Shown: positions 26,860 to 37,740 of the stretch, piece by piece
Numbering within the stretch: the stretch's first letter is position 1
How the letters are laid out: each line of letters opens with the position of its first letter
Assembly (NCBI RefSeq): GCF_001544795.2
Contig: NZ_FCOI02000007.1
Location: forward strand, 1 to 64,000
Direction of reading: 5' to 3'
DNA: 64,000 nt
From: Caballeronia temeraria
Lineage (GTDB): Bacteria > Pseudomonadota > Gammaproteobacteria > Burkholderiales > Burkholderiaceae
Position numbers and translations under genes: made by a program
Notes under the pieces: model-generated
Seen by the model: the letters and a program-made list of their open reading frames with translations, nothing else
The model's database searches: none
What the model was told of the DNA's origin: nothing

Positions 26860-27840
26860 TTACTTCACAGGAAACTCGTGATGCCCGCCGAAGCCGAAGC
26901 GCATTGCGGACAGCATGCGCTCGGGGAACGACTCGGCATCGCGTGAGCGGAAGCGCGTGTACAGCGCCGCCGACAGCACCTGCGCCGGCACCGCCTCCTC
27001 GATCGCCGCTTCGATCGTCCAGCGCCCTTCGCCGCTATCCGCGACTTCGGTCGAATAACGGTCGAGCGAGCCGTCGCCCGCGAGCGCGCCGGCGGTCAGA
27101 TCGAGCAGCCACGACGACACCACGCTGCCGCGACGCCACACTTCCGCGATATCCGCGAGATCGAGCGTGTAGCGCTCGTTCTCCGGCAGCTCCGTCGAGT
27201 CCTTGCGCTCGAGCACATGGAAGCCCTCGGCATACGCCTGCATCAGTCCATATTCGATGCCGTTGTGCACCATCTTCACGAAGTGCCCCGAACCGACCGG
27301 CCCGCAGTGCATGTAGCCGTTCTCGACGCGCGCATCGCGCCCTTCGCGGCCCGGCGTTTCGGGAATGTCGCCGCGCCCAGGCGCGAGCGTCGCGAGAATC
27401 GGATCGATGCGCCGCACGACCGGCTCGTCGCCGCCGATCATCATGCAGTAGCCGCGCGTCAGTCCCCACACGCCGCCCGACGTGCCGACATCGACGTAAT
27501 GGATGCCCTGCTCGCGCAACTGCGCGGCGCGGCGGATATCGTCCTTATAAAAGCTGTTGCCGCCGTCGATGATCACGTCGTCCGCGCCGAGGATCTTGTG
27601 CAGATCGTTGAGCGTGTCCTCTGTGATTTTCCCGGCGGGCAACATCAGCCAGACGACGCGCGGCGCGGCGAGCTTTGCGACGAGATCGCCCAGGTCTTTC
27701 GCACCCGTCGCGCCTTCGTTCGCGAGCGCTTCGGTCGCCTCCGGATTGTGGTCGTACACGACGCACGTATGTCCGCCACGCATCAGGCGCCGCCCGATAT
27801 TGCCGCCCATGCGCCCCAGTCCCACGATGCCGATCTGCAT
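26860..27840 (-). CDS. gnd: 6-phosphogluconate dehydrogenase, decarboxylating (short type)
   Basis: A 326-residue enzyme that oxidises 6-phosphogluconate to ribulose 5-phosphate and CO2. The Rossmann motif GLGRMGG is at 7-13, the substrate loop [12 protein letters not shown] and catalytic Lys in [13 protein letters not shown] follow, and a shortened C-terminal helical domain gives the roughly 330-residue GndA/YqeC-like form rather than the 470-residue form. AAGGAG lies 8 bp before the ATG. It starts 5 bp after the transketolase stop in one operon. Confidence 0.9.
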   Translation of the reverse strand: MQIGIVGLGRMGGNIGRRLMRGGHTCVVYDHNPEATEALANEGATGAKDLGDLVAKLAAPRVVWLMLPAGKITEDTLNDLHKILGADDVIIDGGNSFYKDDIRRAAQLREQGIHYVDVGTSGGVWGLTRGYCMMIGGDEPVVRRIDPILATLAPGRGDIPETPGREGRDARVENGYMHCGPVGSGHFVKMVHNGIEYGLMQAYAEGFHVLERKDSTELPENERYTLDLADIAEVWRRGSVVSSWLLDLTAGALAGDGSLDRYSTEVADSGEGRWTIEAAIEEAVPAQVLSAALYTRFRSRDAESFPERMLSAMRFGFGGHHEFPVK

Positions 27841-27845
27841 GATGG

Positions 27846-29939
<2,094 letters not shown>

Positions 29940-30231
29940 GAGCGACGACTCCTTTGCGAAGAGCGCGCTGTGGCGAAAGGCGCCGCAGCGGGCAACCAGG
30001 ACCATCGAGCAAGTGTAGTGCCTTGCGAGAAGCACCGCACCGCGAGTGACACGGGGAGCGCGCCGCGAATCCCGCTGTGCGGGACTCAGGGCGGCGTTAC
30101 GGCAGAGTACGGGCCAAAGATTCGGCCGGTATTACAGAGCGATATCCAACGGGGACGCGAACGTCAATGCTGACACATTCGCGGCAAAGCCATGCAATTT
30201 GTCGTCAAATGTTTGAGTCGGCGAAGAAATT

Positions 30232-31284
30232 TCAGGGCGCCGGATTCGGCTGGCGTTCGTGCAGCGCGTCGATTTCGGCCAGGATTTCGTCCGACAGTTC
30301 GATGTTCACGCTCTCGATGTTCTCTTTCAGCTGCGCCATCGACGTCGCGCCGATCAGCGTGCTCGTCGTGAACGGGCGCGTGTTGACGAAGGCGAGCGCG
30401 AGTTGCGTCGGCGTGAGTCCGTGGCGCTTCGCCAGCTCGACGTAAGCCGTGATCGCGGCGATCGACTGCGGCTTGCTGTAACGCTGAAAGCGCTCGAACA
30501 GCGTGATGCGCGCGCCCGCCGGACGCGCGCCGCCTTCGTACTTGCCCGACAGCCAGCCGAACGCGAGCGGCGAATACGCGAGCAGCCCGACGCCTTCCTT
30601 GTGCGTGAACTCGGACAGGCCGAGTTCGTACGTGCGATTCACGAGGCTGTACGGATTCTGAATGCTGACGATCTTGGGCAGCCCTGCTTTCTCGGCCGCG
30701 CGCAGGAATTGCGCGACGCCCCACGGCGTTTCGTTCGACACGCCGACATGGCGAATCTTGCCCGCCTTCACGAGCTCGGCGAGCGCGGCGAGCGTTTCCT
30801 CGATGGGCACCGTGTATTCATCGTCGAGATACGGATACGCCGCGCGGCCGAAGGTCATCGTGCTGCGGTCGGGCCAGTGCAATTGATACAGATCGACGTA
30901 ATCGGTTTGCAGACGCCTCAGGCTGCCGTCGATGGCTTCGTTCAGGTTCTTGCGATCGAACTGGTTACCAGCGCCCCGGATATGCCGCGGATTGTGCGGC
31001 TGGCGCGCGGGACCGGCGATCTTCGTCGCGAGCACGATATCGGCGCGCTTCGCCTGATTCTTCGCGAGCCACGTGCCGATGTATTGCTCGGTCAGGCCCT
31101 GCGTTTCGGGGCGCGGCGGCACCGGATACATTTCGGCGGCATCGATCAGATTCACGCCCTGCGCGAGCGCGTAATCGATCTGCTCGTGCGCTTCGCTTTC
31201 GGTGTTCTGCTCGCCCCAGGTCATGGTGCCGAGTCCGATCAGGCTGACGTCGACACCCGAATCACCCAGTTTCCGAAACTTCAT
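30232..31284 (-). CDS. Aldo-keto reductase, Tas-like
   Basis: A 350-residue NADP(H)-dependent reductase of the Tas/YghZ type. The catalytic tetrad is seen as DAAEMY (Asp, Tyr), ATKIAG (Lys) and QLHWPD (His); the C-terminal cofactor-binding stretch STLIGATSMAQLKEN is intact. It reduces aldehydes or ketones; the physiological substrate is unknown. It lies leftward of the MFS gene at 31457, divergent from it by 172 bp. Confidence 0.9.
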   Translation of the reverse strand: MKFRKLGDSGVDVSLIGLGTMTWGEQNTESEAHEQIDYALAQGVNLIDAAEMYPVPPRPETQGLTEQYIGTWLAKNQAKRADIVLATKIAGPARQPHNPRHIRGAGNQFDRKNLNEAIDGSLRRLQTDYVDLYQLHWPDRSTMTFGRAAYPYLDDEYTVPIEETLAALAELVKAGKIRHVGVSNETPWGVAQFLRAAEKAGLPKIVSIQNPYSLVNRTYELGLSEFTHKEGVGLLAYSPLAFGWLSGKYEGGARPAGARITLFERFQRYSKPQSIAAITAYVELAKRHGLTPTQLALAFVNTRPFTTSTLIGATSMAQLKENIESVNIELSDEILAEIDALHERQPNPAP

Positions 31285-31456
31285 TGCTCATTCCTCTTGT
31301 TGGCGTTGTGTTTGCGCGTTGTCGGCACAGCGTAGGCGCATTGTCGGGCACGCTGTCTGGCTGTTTTCCGGCAGTCGCAAAACGTACCATAGCCGCGAAA
31401 GCTCTGCTCTCGCGGCTAGAATGGCAGGCTTCCAGACATGCAGGAGCGCCCGACCG

Positions 31457-32881
31457 ATGCCGTCAGCAAGCGATCGCGAGAAAAAAGGCTCGTCGCTCAT
31501 CGTCATGCTCGTCGCGGCGACCTTCTTCATGGAGAACCTCGACGGCACGATCATCGCCACCGCCTTGCCGCAGATGGCGCGCTCGTTCAACGTGCATCCC
31601 GCCGACATGAGTCTCGGCATCACGGCGTATCTGCTCACGCTCGCCGTGTTCATCCCGATTTCCGGCTGGGCCGCCGACCGCTTCGGCCTGCGCACCGTGT
31701 TCGCGAGCGCGATCGCCGTGTTCACCGCGGCGTCCGTGCTGTGCGCGACGACTTCCACGCTGCCCGCTTTCGCCGCCGCGCGCGTGCTGCAGGGCATCGG
31801 CGGCGCGATGATGGTTCCGGTCGGACGCCTCGCCGTCCTGCGCGCGACGCCCAAGGAAGGCCTGATGCGCGCGATCGCGATCATCACGTGGCCCGGTCTC
31901 GTCGCGCCGGTGATCGGCCCGCCGCTCGGCGGCTTCATCACCACGTATTCGTCGTGGCGCTGGATCTTCTATCTGAATGTGCCGCTCGGCCTGATCGGTT
32001 TGCTGCTGACGCTGCGCTATATCGGCAATGAACGCGAGGACGCGACGCGCCGTTTCGATCTCGCCGGTTTCGCGCTGTGCGGCATCGCGTGCACGACCCT
32101 GCTCTACGCGATGGAGCTGATCGGCCGCAGCGACGCGGACTGGACGTTCGTCGGCGTGCTGGTCGCGGTGGGCGTCGTCGCGGGTATCGCGTCGTGGTGG
32201 CATCTGCGGCGCGCGGCGCATCCGGTGGTGGATTTGTCGGCGCTGAAGGTGAAGACTTTCGCCGTGGCGATGGGCGGCGGCTCGCTCTTTCGCATCGCGA
32301 TCAGCGCGGCGCCGTTCCTGTTGCCGCTGATGTTCCAGGTCGGTTTCGGCATGAACGCGTTCGAATCCGGTTTGCTCACGCTCGCGGTGTTCGCGGGCAA
32401 TCTGTCGATGAAACTCGTCACGACGCCCGTCATGCGTCAGTTCGGCTTTCGGCCGGTGCTGATCGTGAATGGCGTGCTCGCGGCGCTCTCGCTGGCCGCG
32501 ATGAGCCTGCTCACGCCGTCGACGCCCAAGCTCGTGATCGTCGTCGTGTTGTTCGCGAGCGGCTTGTCGCGCTCGCTGCAGTTCACGGCGCTCAACACGC
32601 TCTCTTTCGCCGATGTCCCGAAAGCGCAGATGAGCGGCGCCTCGGCGCTATCGAGCACGCTCTTCCAGATGACGATGGGCATCGGCGTGGCGGCCGGCGC
32701 GATCGCGCTGCGCATCGGCGAATGGCTCCACGGCCACGACGCGCATTCCATCGGGCCGGAGGATTTCGGCGTCGCGTTTCTGATCGTCGCGTTGGTGGGA
32801 CTCGTCGGCGTGATCGATCTGTTCGGGCTCGCGAAGGACGCCGGAGCGCTGGTGTCGGGGCATCGGAAACCGAAGTCGTGA
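31457..32881 (+). CDS. DHA2-type MFS multidrug exporter
   Basis: A 474-residue inner-membrane exporter. The opening AATFFMENLDGTIIATALPQMARSF is the drug:H+ antiporter-2 (EmrB/QacA-like) motif C region, and GWAADRFGLRTVF is MFS motif A. About thirteen to fourteen hydrophobic helices follow. A GGAG site lies about 10 bp before ATG 31457; the frame is open to 31202 but unsupported there. It probably exports drugs or toxic compounds; no regulator gene is next to it. Confidence 0.87.
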   Translation: MPSASDREKKGSSLIVMLVAATFFMENLDGTIIATALPQMARSFNVHPADMSLGITAYLLTLAVFIPISGWAADRFGLRTVFASAIAVFTAASVLCATTSTLPAFAAARVLQGIGGAMMVPVGRLAVLRATPKEGLMRAIAIITWPGLVAPVIGPPLGGFITTYSSWRWIFYLNVPLGLIGLLLTLRYIGNEREDATRRFDLAGFALCGIACTTLLYAMELIGRSDADWTFVGVLVAVGVVAGIASWWHLRRAAHPVVDLSALKVKTFAVAMGGGSLFRIAISAAPFLLPLMFQVGFGMNAFESGLLTLAVFAGNLSMKLVTTPVMRQFGFRPVLIVNGVLAALSLAAMSLLTPSTPKLVIVVVLFASGLSRSLQFTALNTLSFADVPKAQMSGASALSSTLFQMTMGIGVAAGAIALRIGEWLHGHDAHSIGPEDFGVAFLIVALVGLVGVIDLFGLAKDAGALVSGHRKPKS

Positions 32882-33329
32882 AGGTTTTATGACGCGAGGG
32901 CTCAAGCCTTCGCCCCGCATGCCGTAATCCGCGGTATGAACTCGCACACCATCGACGCACTCTCTGCCCTGACCGAAACGTCGCCGTCATCCGTCACGCG
33001 CGCGGCCTGAAAAATCCCCACGATTTCCCCGAAGGCACGCGCGAGCGGCAATCCGCCGCCGACGCCTTCGCCGACGATTTCCTCCGCGCCCTCGATGCCG
33101 AACCGGGCATCGGAGCGTGGTGGCGCATGTGATCGACGCCTGGCGTCATTCCACGGTCACATCGACAAGGTCGCGGCATCGATTACCGGTAACCAGGTGA
33201 GCCGATCCTCGAATCGGTAACTTCTGAGTCAAGTCTTGCTATTTCGCGAAACGTTTGCGCGCGGCTATCAAGTCGCGCTCGCTCGCGCCGACAACTCGCA
33301 TATCGCCATGACTCAACCAGGAGATGCCA
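32882..33329. other. Region without a confident gene; possible gene remnant
   Basis: Between the MFS gene and the exported trio two frames stay open without a usable start. On the plus strand the frame to about 33131 reads LKNPHDFPEG...ADDFLRALDAEPGIGAWWRM; on the minus strand a frame ends ...FIPRITACGAKA at about 32900. Both may be coincidental in GC-rich DNA, or one may be a decayed gene. The section after 33150 holds a short CCGAT/ATCGG repeat and the promoter of the next gene. Confidence 0.3.
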
Positions 33330-33713
33330 GTGAAGTGGGCAGCGTCACTTTTTGCCATCGCCGTCGCAGTCGCCGTGACCGGCTGCGCGCCGATGCCCGC
33401 GGCCAGCACGGCCCAGATCGACAAACCGGCGGCGTCCGCCGAAATCATCCGCTTCGAAATCCCCGCTGACGCCCTCGGCGCGCGCGATCCGCAACTCAGC
33501 GCGATCCTGGCCAAAGCCGGCGCGCTCGCGGCCGCGCAAAAGCAGCCGACGACCATTCTCGTCACCGCGCTCGCGCAGGACTTTCCGTACCTCAATCAGG
33601 CGATCTGGAAAGGCATTCCCGCCCGGCATGCGGTCAGGCTCAGCCTCGAAAACCTGACCGCCGGCGCGCGACAGCCGTACAGCGTGTCCATCAAGCCGAC
33701 GCAGGGAGGCTGA
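33330..33713 (+). CDS. Small predicted lipoprotein, first gene of an exported trio
   Basis: A 127-residue protein. The GTG at 33330 is preferred: AGGAG lies 6 bp upstream and the protein then starts MKWAASLFAIAVAVAVTGC, a clean lipoprotein signal (Cys19). ATG at 33324 would abut the AGGAG. The mature chain has no membrane helix. Four bp separate it from the next gene. I do not recognise a domain. Being paired with a lytic transglycosylase suggests an envelope or secretion role, which is inference. Confidence 0.65.
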   Translation: MKWAASLFAIAVAVAVTGCAPMPAASTAQIDKPAASAEIIRFEIPADALGARDPQLSAILAKAGALAAAQKQPTTILVTALAQDFPYLNQAIWKGIPARHAVRLSLENLTAGARQPYSVSIKPTQGG

Positions 33714-33717
33714 CGTC

Positions 33718-34059
33718 ATGCGCCAGATTCTGATTCTTGCCATCGGCGTGATGCTTTCGGCGAGCGCCGTCGCCGGTCCGCTGGATGTGAGCGCGCCCGC
33801 GTCCGTGCAGACGCTCGCGGCGCTTGGGCCCGCCACGCAGAAGGTCTACCCGCCCTTGCCCACGCTCGCGATGCTTCCGGCCTCTGCCGGCGATGACGAC
33901 GACGCACCCGCCAAGCCGGCGAGCAAGAAAGGCAAGAAAACGCGCCGTGTCGTCGATTGCAAATGCAACGGCCCGGAGCCGCGCCTGGTCGTCTCCGACG
34001 AGTCGCGCACGTACATGAAGGACGTCGAGCGCCGCATCGACATTGCGCTCGCGCCGTAA
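33718..34059 (+). CDS. Small exported protein with acidic and basic tracts
   Basis: A 113-residue protein with a signal peptide (about 1-19, MRQILILAIGVMLSASAVA). The mature part holds an acidic run (DDDDA), a basic run (KKGKKTRR) and then CKCNG with two close cysteines near residues 80-82. It begins 4 bp after the preceding stop and ends 17 bp before the transglycosylase gene, so the three genes look like one operon. Function unknown. Confidence 0.65.
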   Translation: MRQILILAIGVMLSASAVAGPLDVSAPASVQTLAALGPATQKVYPPLPTLAMLPASAGDDDDAPAKPASKKGKKTRRVVDCKCNGPEPRLVVSDESRTYMKDVERRIDIALAP

Positions 34060-34076
34060 CCGCAGGAGCCACGCAC

Positions 34077-34538
34077 ATGATCCGTTCGACTTACGCGGCG
34101 CTCGCCGCCTGCGTGCTGCTCGGCGCATCGCTCGCGTCGAATGCCGCGCGCGCCGACGACTGCTTCGAGCAGGCCGGCGCGTATCAGGGCGTCAATCCGC
34201 TCGTGCTGCGCGCGGTCGCCTGGCGCGAATCGAAAGGCGACGCCGCCGCGCTCAACCGCAACGCTAACGGCTCGATCGACGTCGGCCAGTTGCAGATCAA
34301 CTCGATCCATTTCCCCGATCTCGCACGTCAGGGCATCCCGCATCGCGCGCTCGCCGATCCGTGCGTCAACGTGTTCGTCGCCGCGTGGCTGCTGAAGCAG
34401 AAGATGGTGAAGTACGGCAACACGTGGCGCGCGATCGGCGCGTATCACTCGGAATCGCCGAAACATCGCGATGCCTATGCGCGCAGCATCCAGCAGATTC
34501 TCGTCGGCTGGGGCGAACTGCGGCCCGAGATGCAGTGA
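34077..34538 (+). CDS. Lytic transglycosylase (SLT domain)
   Basis: A 153-residue exported SLT-domain protein. The signal peptide ends near residue 26 (ARA-DDC). The catalytic Glu is in AVAWRESKGD, followed by the goose-lysozyme-like NGSIDVGQLQINSIHF and AWLLKQKM...AIGAYHS motifs. This size and order match the small VirB1/IagB-type enzymes that open peptidoglycan for secretion or pilus machines. No such machine is visible in the window. GCAGGAG precedes the ATG. Confidence 0.88.
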   Translation: MIRSTYAALAACVLLGASLASNAARADDCFEQAGAYQGVNPLVLRAVAWRESKGDAAALNRNANGSIDVGQLQINSIHFPDLARQGIPHRALADPCVNVFVAAWLLKQKMVKYGNTWRAIGAYHSESPKHRDAYARSIQQILVGWGELRPEMQ

Positions 34539-34560
34539 GCGTGCAAGCCGGGCCATCGGG

Positions 34561-35298
34561 TTAAAGCTGGCTCATGCCGCCGTCGATCACGATTTCCGTG
34601 CCGACGATAAAGCCCGATTCCGCCGATGCCAGATGCAGCACCGTCGCCGCCACTTCGCTCGATTTGCCGAAGCGGCCGAGCGGAATCTGGCTTTGGAGCT
34701 GCGCGGCGGCTTCGTCGACGAGGCCGAGCTTGCCGTGCAGCGGCGTCGAGACTGGACCGGGACTCACGACGTTCACGCGTGCGCCGCGCGGAAGCAATTC
34801 CGCCGACAGCGTCTTCGCGAGCGACACGAGCGCCGCCTTGCTCGCCGCATAGACCGACGACATCGGCATGCCGATATGCGCGTTGATCGAACCGTTCAGC
34901 ACGATCGATGCGCCTTCGTTCAGCAAGGGCACGAGCGACTGGATCTGGAAATACGGTCCCTTCACGTTGATCGCGAAGGTTTCGTCCCACGCTTTCTCGT
35001 CGATATCCGTGAACGGCGCGAAGGTGCCGACGCCCGCGTTGACGAAAATCGCGTCGAGCCGGATGTTCGCATCGGACAGGGCTTGCGCGAGTTCGCGCGC
35101 CGCGCCGACCGTGCCCGCGACGTTGCGGATGGCGATGGCGTTCGCGCCGAGCGTCTCGCGTGCCGTCGCGAGCGACGTTTCGTCGCGACCCGTGATGACG
35201 ACACGCGCGCCTTCCGCCGCAAATGCCTGCGCCGCCGCGAGACCGATGCCGCTGTTGCCGCCGGTAACCAGAACAGTCTTGCCTTCGAAGCGATTCAT
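34561..35298 (-). CDS. SDR family oxidoreductase
   Basis: A 245-residue classical SDR: TGGNSGIG (12-19), NAG in FVNAGVG, Ser in NGSINAH, and YAASK (Tyr and Lys of the catalytic pair), with FIVGTEIVIDGGMSQL at the end. AAGGAG lies before ATG 35298. Substrate unknown. The gene lies divergent from the O-methyltransferase at 35521, whose promoter region it shares. Confidence 0.9.
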   Translation of the reverse strand: MNRFEGKTVLVTGGNSGIGLAAAQAFAAEGARVVITGRDETSLATARETLGANAIAIRNVAGTVGAARELAQALSDANIRLDAIFVNAGVGTFAPFTDIDEKAWDETFAINVKGPYFQIQSLVPLLNEGASIVLNGSINAHIGMPMSSVYAASKAALVSLAKTLSAELLPRGARVNVVSPGPVSTPLHGKLGLVDEAAAQLQSQIPLGRFGKSSEVAATVLHLASAESGFIVGTEIVIDGGMSQL

Positions 35299-35520
35299 GA
35301 CGTTCTCCTTGTGAACGTTGATCAATGTGAAAGCATTATGGGTGGTCGCGCCCCCGTTGCCATACGATGCGGCCGTCGCACTCGTTCGATATCGTCGAAC
35401 GTGTTTCGAACCGCACATATCCGCCTTGAAGCGGACGCGATCGCCTCCTAGAGTTACGCAGTTCCTTCCGGTCTGCTTTCGGCTACGTCATTTCGTCGTA
35501 CTTTCGACAGGAGGCGCATC

Positions 35521-36552
35521 ATGCAAGACGCGCAACGCAGCACGCAAATATCGCTCAATCCGGAGCGCCTGCTGCAAATGGGAATGGCGTTCTGGGCGTC
35601 GAAGGCGCTGCTTTCGGCGGTCGAACTCGGCGTGTTCACGCAACTCGCGGCGGGCCCGCGATCCGCCGACGATCTCTCGCAAGAGCTGGGACTGCATCCG
35701 CGCAGCGCGCTGGATTTTCTCGATACGCTCGTCGCGCTCGGCGTGCTCAGGCGCGACGGCGGCTTCTACGCGAACGCCGCCGATAGCGACATCTTCCTCG
35801 ATCGCAACAAGCCTTCGTATGTTGGCGGATTGCTGGAGATGGCGGGCGCGCGGCTCTATCCGTTCTGGGGATCGCTCACGGAGGCGCTGCGCACCGGTCT
35901 GCCGCAGAACGAATCGAAGCACGGCGGCAACACGTTCGAGACGCTCTATAGCGATCCAGCGCGTCTGCGCGGCTTTCTTCAGGCGATGAGCGGCGTGAGC
36001 ATGGGCGCCGCGCACGCGATCGCGCGGCAGTTTCCGTGGAGCGAGTACCGCACGTTCATCGATCTCGGCGCGGCCCAGGGCGCGCTGCCGGTGCAGGTGG
36101 CGCTTGCGCATCCGCATCTGACGGGCGGCGGCTTCGATCTGCCGGTCGTCGGACCGATATTCGACGAGTACGTCGCGGCGCACGGCCTGCAGGACCGGCT
36201 GCGTTTTTATCCCGGCGATTTTTTCAAGAACCCGTGTCCGTCGGCGGATGTGCTCGTGATGGGTCACATCCTGCACGACTGGAATCTGCAGCAGAAGCTC
36301 GAACTGCTCGCCAAATGTCATGCGGCGCTGCCGCCGGGCGGTGCGCTGATCGTGTACGACGCGATCATCGACGACGAGCGCCGTCAACACGCATTCGGCC
36401 TTCTGATGAGTCTCAACATGCTGATCGAGACGCCCGGAGGCTTCGACTACACCGGCGCACAATGCTGCGCGTGGATGCGCGAAGCGGGATTCGCGACGGC
36501 GCGCGTCGAGCCGCTCGCCGGGCCGGATTCGATGGTCATCGCGACAAAATAA
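35521..36552 (+). CDS. O-methyltransferase (acetylserotonin-type)
   Basis: A 343-residue SAM-dependent methyltransferase of the plant-type O-methyltransferase family. An N-terminal dimerisation winged helix (about 15-90, [21 protein letters not shown]) precedes the SAM domain, recognised by [35 protein letters not shown] (catalytic His region) and [13 protein letters not shown]. It methylates a hydroxyl group of a small molecule; the acceptor is not known. AGGAGG precedes the ATG. Confidence 0.87.
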   Translation: MQDAQRSTQISLNPERLLQMGMAFWASKALLSAVELGVFTQLAAGPRSADDLSQELGLHPRSALDFLDTLVALGVLRRDGGFYANAADSDIFLDRNKPSYVGGLLEMAGARLYPFWGSLTEALRTGLPQNESKHGGNTFETLYSDPARLRGFLQAMSGVSMGAAHAIARQFPWSEYRTFIDLGAAQGALPVQVALAHPHLTGGGFDLPVVGPIFDEYVAAHGLQDRLRFYPGDFFKNPCPSADVLVMGHILHDWNLQQKLELLAKCHAALPPGGALIVYDAIIDDERRQHAFGLLMSLNMLIETPGGFDYTGAQCCAWMREAGFATARVEPLAGPDSMVIATK

Positions 36553-36577
36553 CCGGCCCGCGCGCCGGAGCGCGTCG

Positions 36578-36781
36578 TCAGCGGTCGTTCGACATCCCTT
36601 TCAGGCGGTCGTTGCCTGCGTCGCGGGCGGCGTCGGCGGTGGAGAAGTTTTCTTCGGACACGAGCGCGCGTTTGACCTCGCGCGCTGCGAAATCGACGAG
36701 CATGATGACCCACACGAAGCCGCCTGCCTGTTCCGCGGTCTGCACGAATGCGCGCAGATCGCCTTCTTTCGACGATGCCAT
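36578..36781 (-). CDS. Small conserved hypothetical protein
   Basis: A 67-residue soluble protein starting MASSKEGDLRAF at 36781, with GAGGAGG a few bases upstream; an in-frame ATG at 36799 lies before that site and is rejected. The sequence contains VWVIMLVDFAAREV, a beta-like core, and a polar C-terminus. First (from the left) of three small minus-strand genes at 36578-37628. Function not recognised. Confidence 0.6.
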   Translation of the reverse strand: MASSKEGDLRAFVQTAEQAGGFVWVIMLVDFAAREVKRALVSEENFSTADAARDAGNDRLKGMSNDR

Positions 36782-36895
36782 ACCGACCTCCTCGTTCATG
36801 TTGATGCGCCCTGCCGGTGGCGCGAGACGCGTATCGACCGGCGATGCGATGCGTCGGCTGAACGGGCGCTAACGGGCGGCAGCCGGCCGCCGTGA

Positions 36896-37291
36896 TCAGG
36901 CTTCGAAATCGAGACCCCCGAACAGCACTGACGGGTCCGCCTGCGAGCGTGTCGCGAGATCGACCTCGCGCGCGCCTTGCCACGCGTCGAGCTTGGCGCC
37001 GATCGCGTCGAGGTATCGCAGGAATCGGGCCTCGCCGCCCGAGCTCATCAGCCGTTCGATTTCTTCGTCGTCCCAGGTCAGAAATACGTTGAGCAGATAC
37101 GGATAGCGTTGCCGATGCCCGTCGCCCTCTCGTGGTGCGTGCGCGGCGCTGACATGCAGACGCGTCGGGACAGCGGGGCTTTCATATGGAAGGATGTCGA
37201 CGCGCACGCCATGATCGACGATACGCGTCACCCGCTCGGCAATACGCGGTACGAACCCGGTCTCGAACCGATGCGCCTGTTCGCGATTCAA
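36896..37291 (-). CDS. Conserved hypothetical protein, probable TTG start
   Basis: A 131-residue protein. The frame has no ATG near its beginning; TTG at 37291 has GGAG 7 bp upstream and gives MNREQAHRFETGF. It has no signal peptide; the sequence ends FLTWDDEEIERLM...LFGGLDFEA. I do not recognise the family. It lies 34 bp downstream of the 37326-37628 gene on the same strand. Confidence 0.6.
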   Translation of the reverse strand: MNREQAHRFETGFVPRIAERVTRIVDHGVRVDILPYESPAVPTRLHVSAAHAPREGDGHRQRYPYLLNVFLTWDDEEIERLMSSGGEARFLRYLDAIGAKLDAWQGAREVDLATRSQADPSVLFGGLDFEA

Positions 37292-37325
37292 CGCCTGTCT
37301 CCGCGAGCATGACGTGCGCGTGCGT

Positions 37326-37628
37326 TCAGACTGCCGGCAGATCTTCGAGCGATTTCTCGATCTGACCGTCCTGCACGCGCGCCTCGATGCCGATGTGTCC
37401 GTTGGTATAAGGCAGCGCGCTGACTTTCGGGCCGAGGAACGGACGTCCGCCGAGCGTGAAGAGCGTGCGGACTTCCTTGCCGCTCTTGATGGCGTCCACA
37501 ACTTGCTGGACGTCCACGATGGTGGTGGGTGCGGCCCAGTCGTTCGTGGCCGGATCGAAACTGCCCCAGCGCACGCTGGTCACGCGGTCGTTGACCCAGC
37601 GCACACCGTCGATCGCCAAAGTAGCCAT
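37326..37628 (-). CDS. Small conserved hypothetical protein, DUF3892-like
   Basis: A 100-residue protein starting MATLAIDGVRWVNDRVTSVRW with TGGAGG before the ATG. Its pattern (RVTSVRWG..., IVDVQQVVDAIKSGKEVRTLF, and LEDLPAV at the end) resembles the DUF3892 layout. It seems to be a small mostly beta protein without a signal peptide. The assignment to DUF3892 is tentative. Confidence 0.6.
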   Translation of the reverse strand: MATLAIDGVRWVNDRVTSVRWGSFDPATNDWAAPTTIVDVQQVVDAIKSGKEVRTLFTLGGRPFLGPKVSALPYTNGHIGIEARVQDGQIEKSLEDLPAV

Positions 37629-37740
37629 GTCTGCCTCCAGTGTCGTCGTTGGGTGGTTTGGAAATCCTAGCATGGTGGGGGAAAGGCGGTGAACGTTTGC
37701 GCGGGGCGAAGCGAGCCCACGCCGCCTACCTGTTCGGTGC

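Noticed and set aside
37635..37665. Partial similarity to the tRNA-His T-arm, considered as an att site
   Set aside because: It is short and in the wrong orientation relative to the tRNA; no integrase is present.
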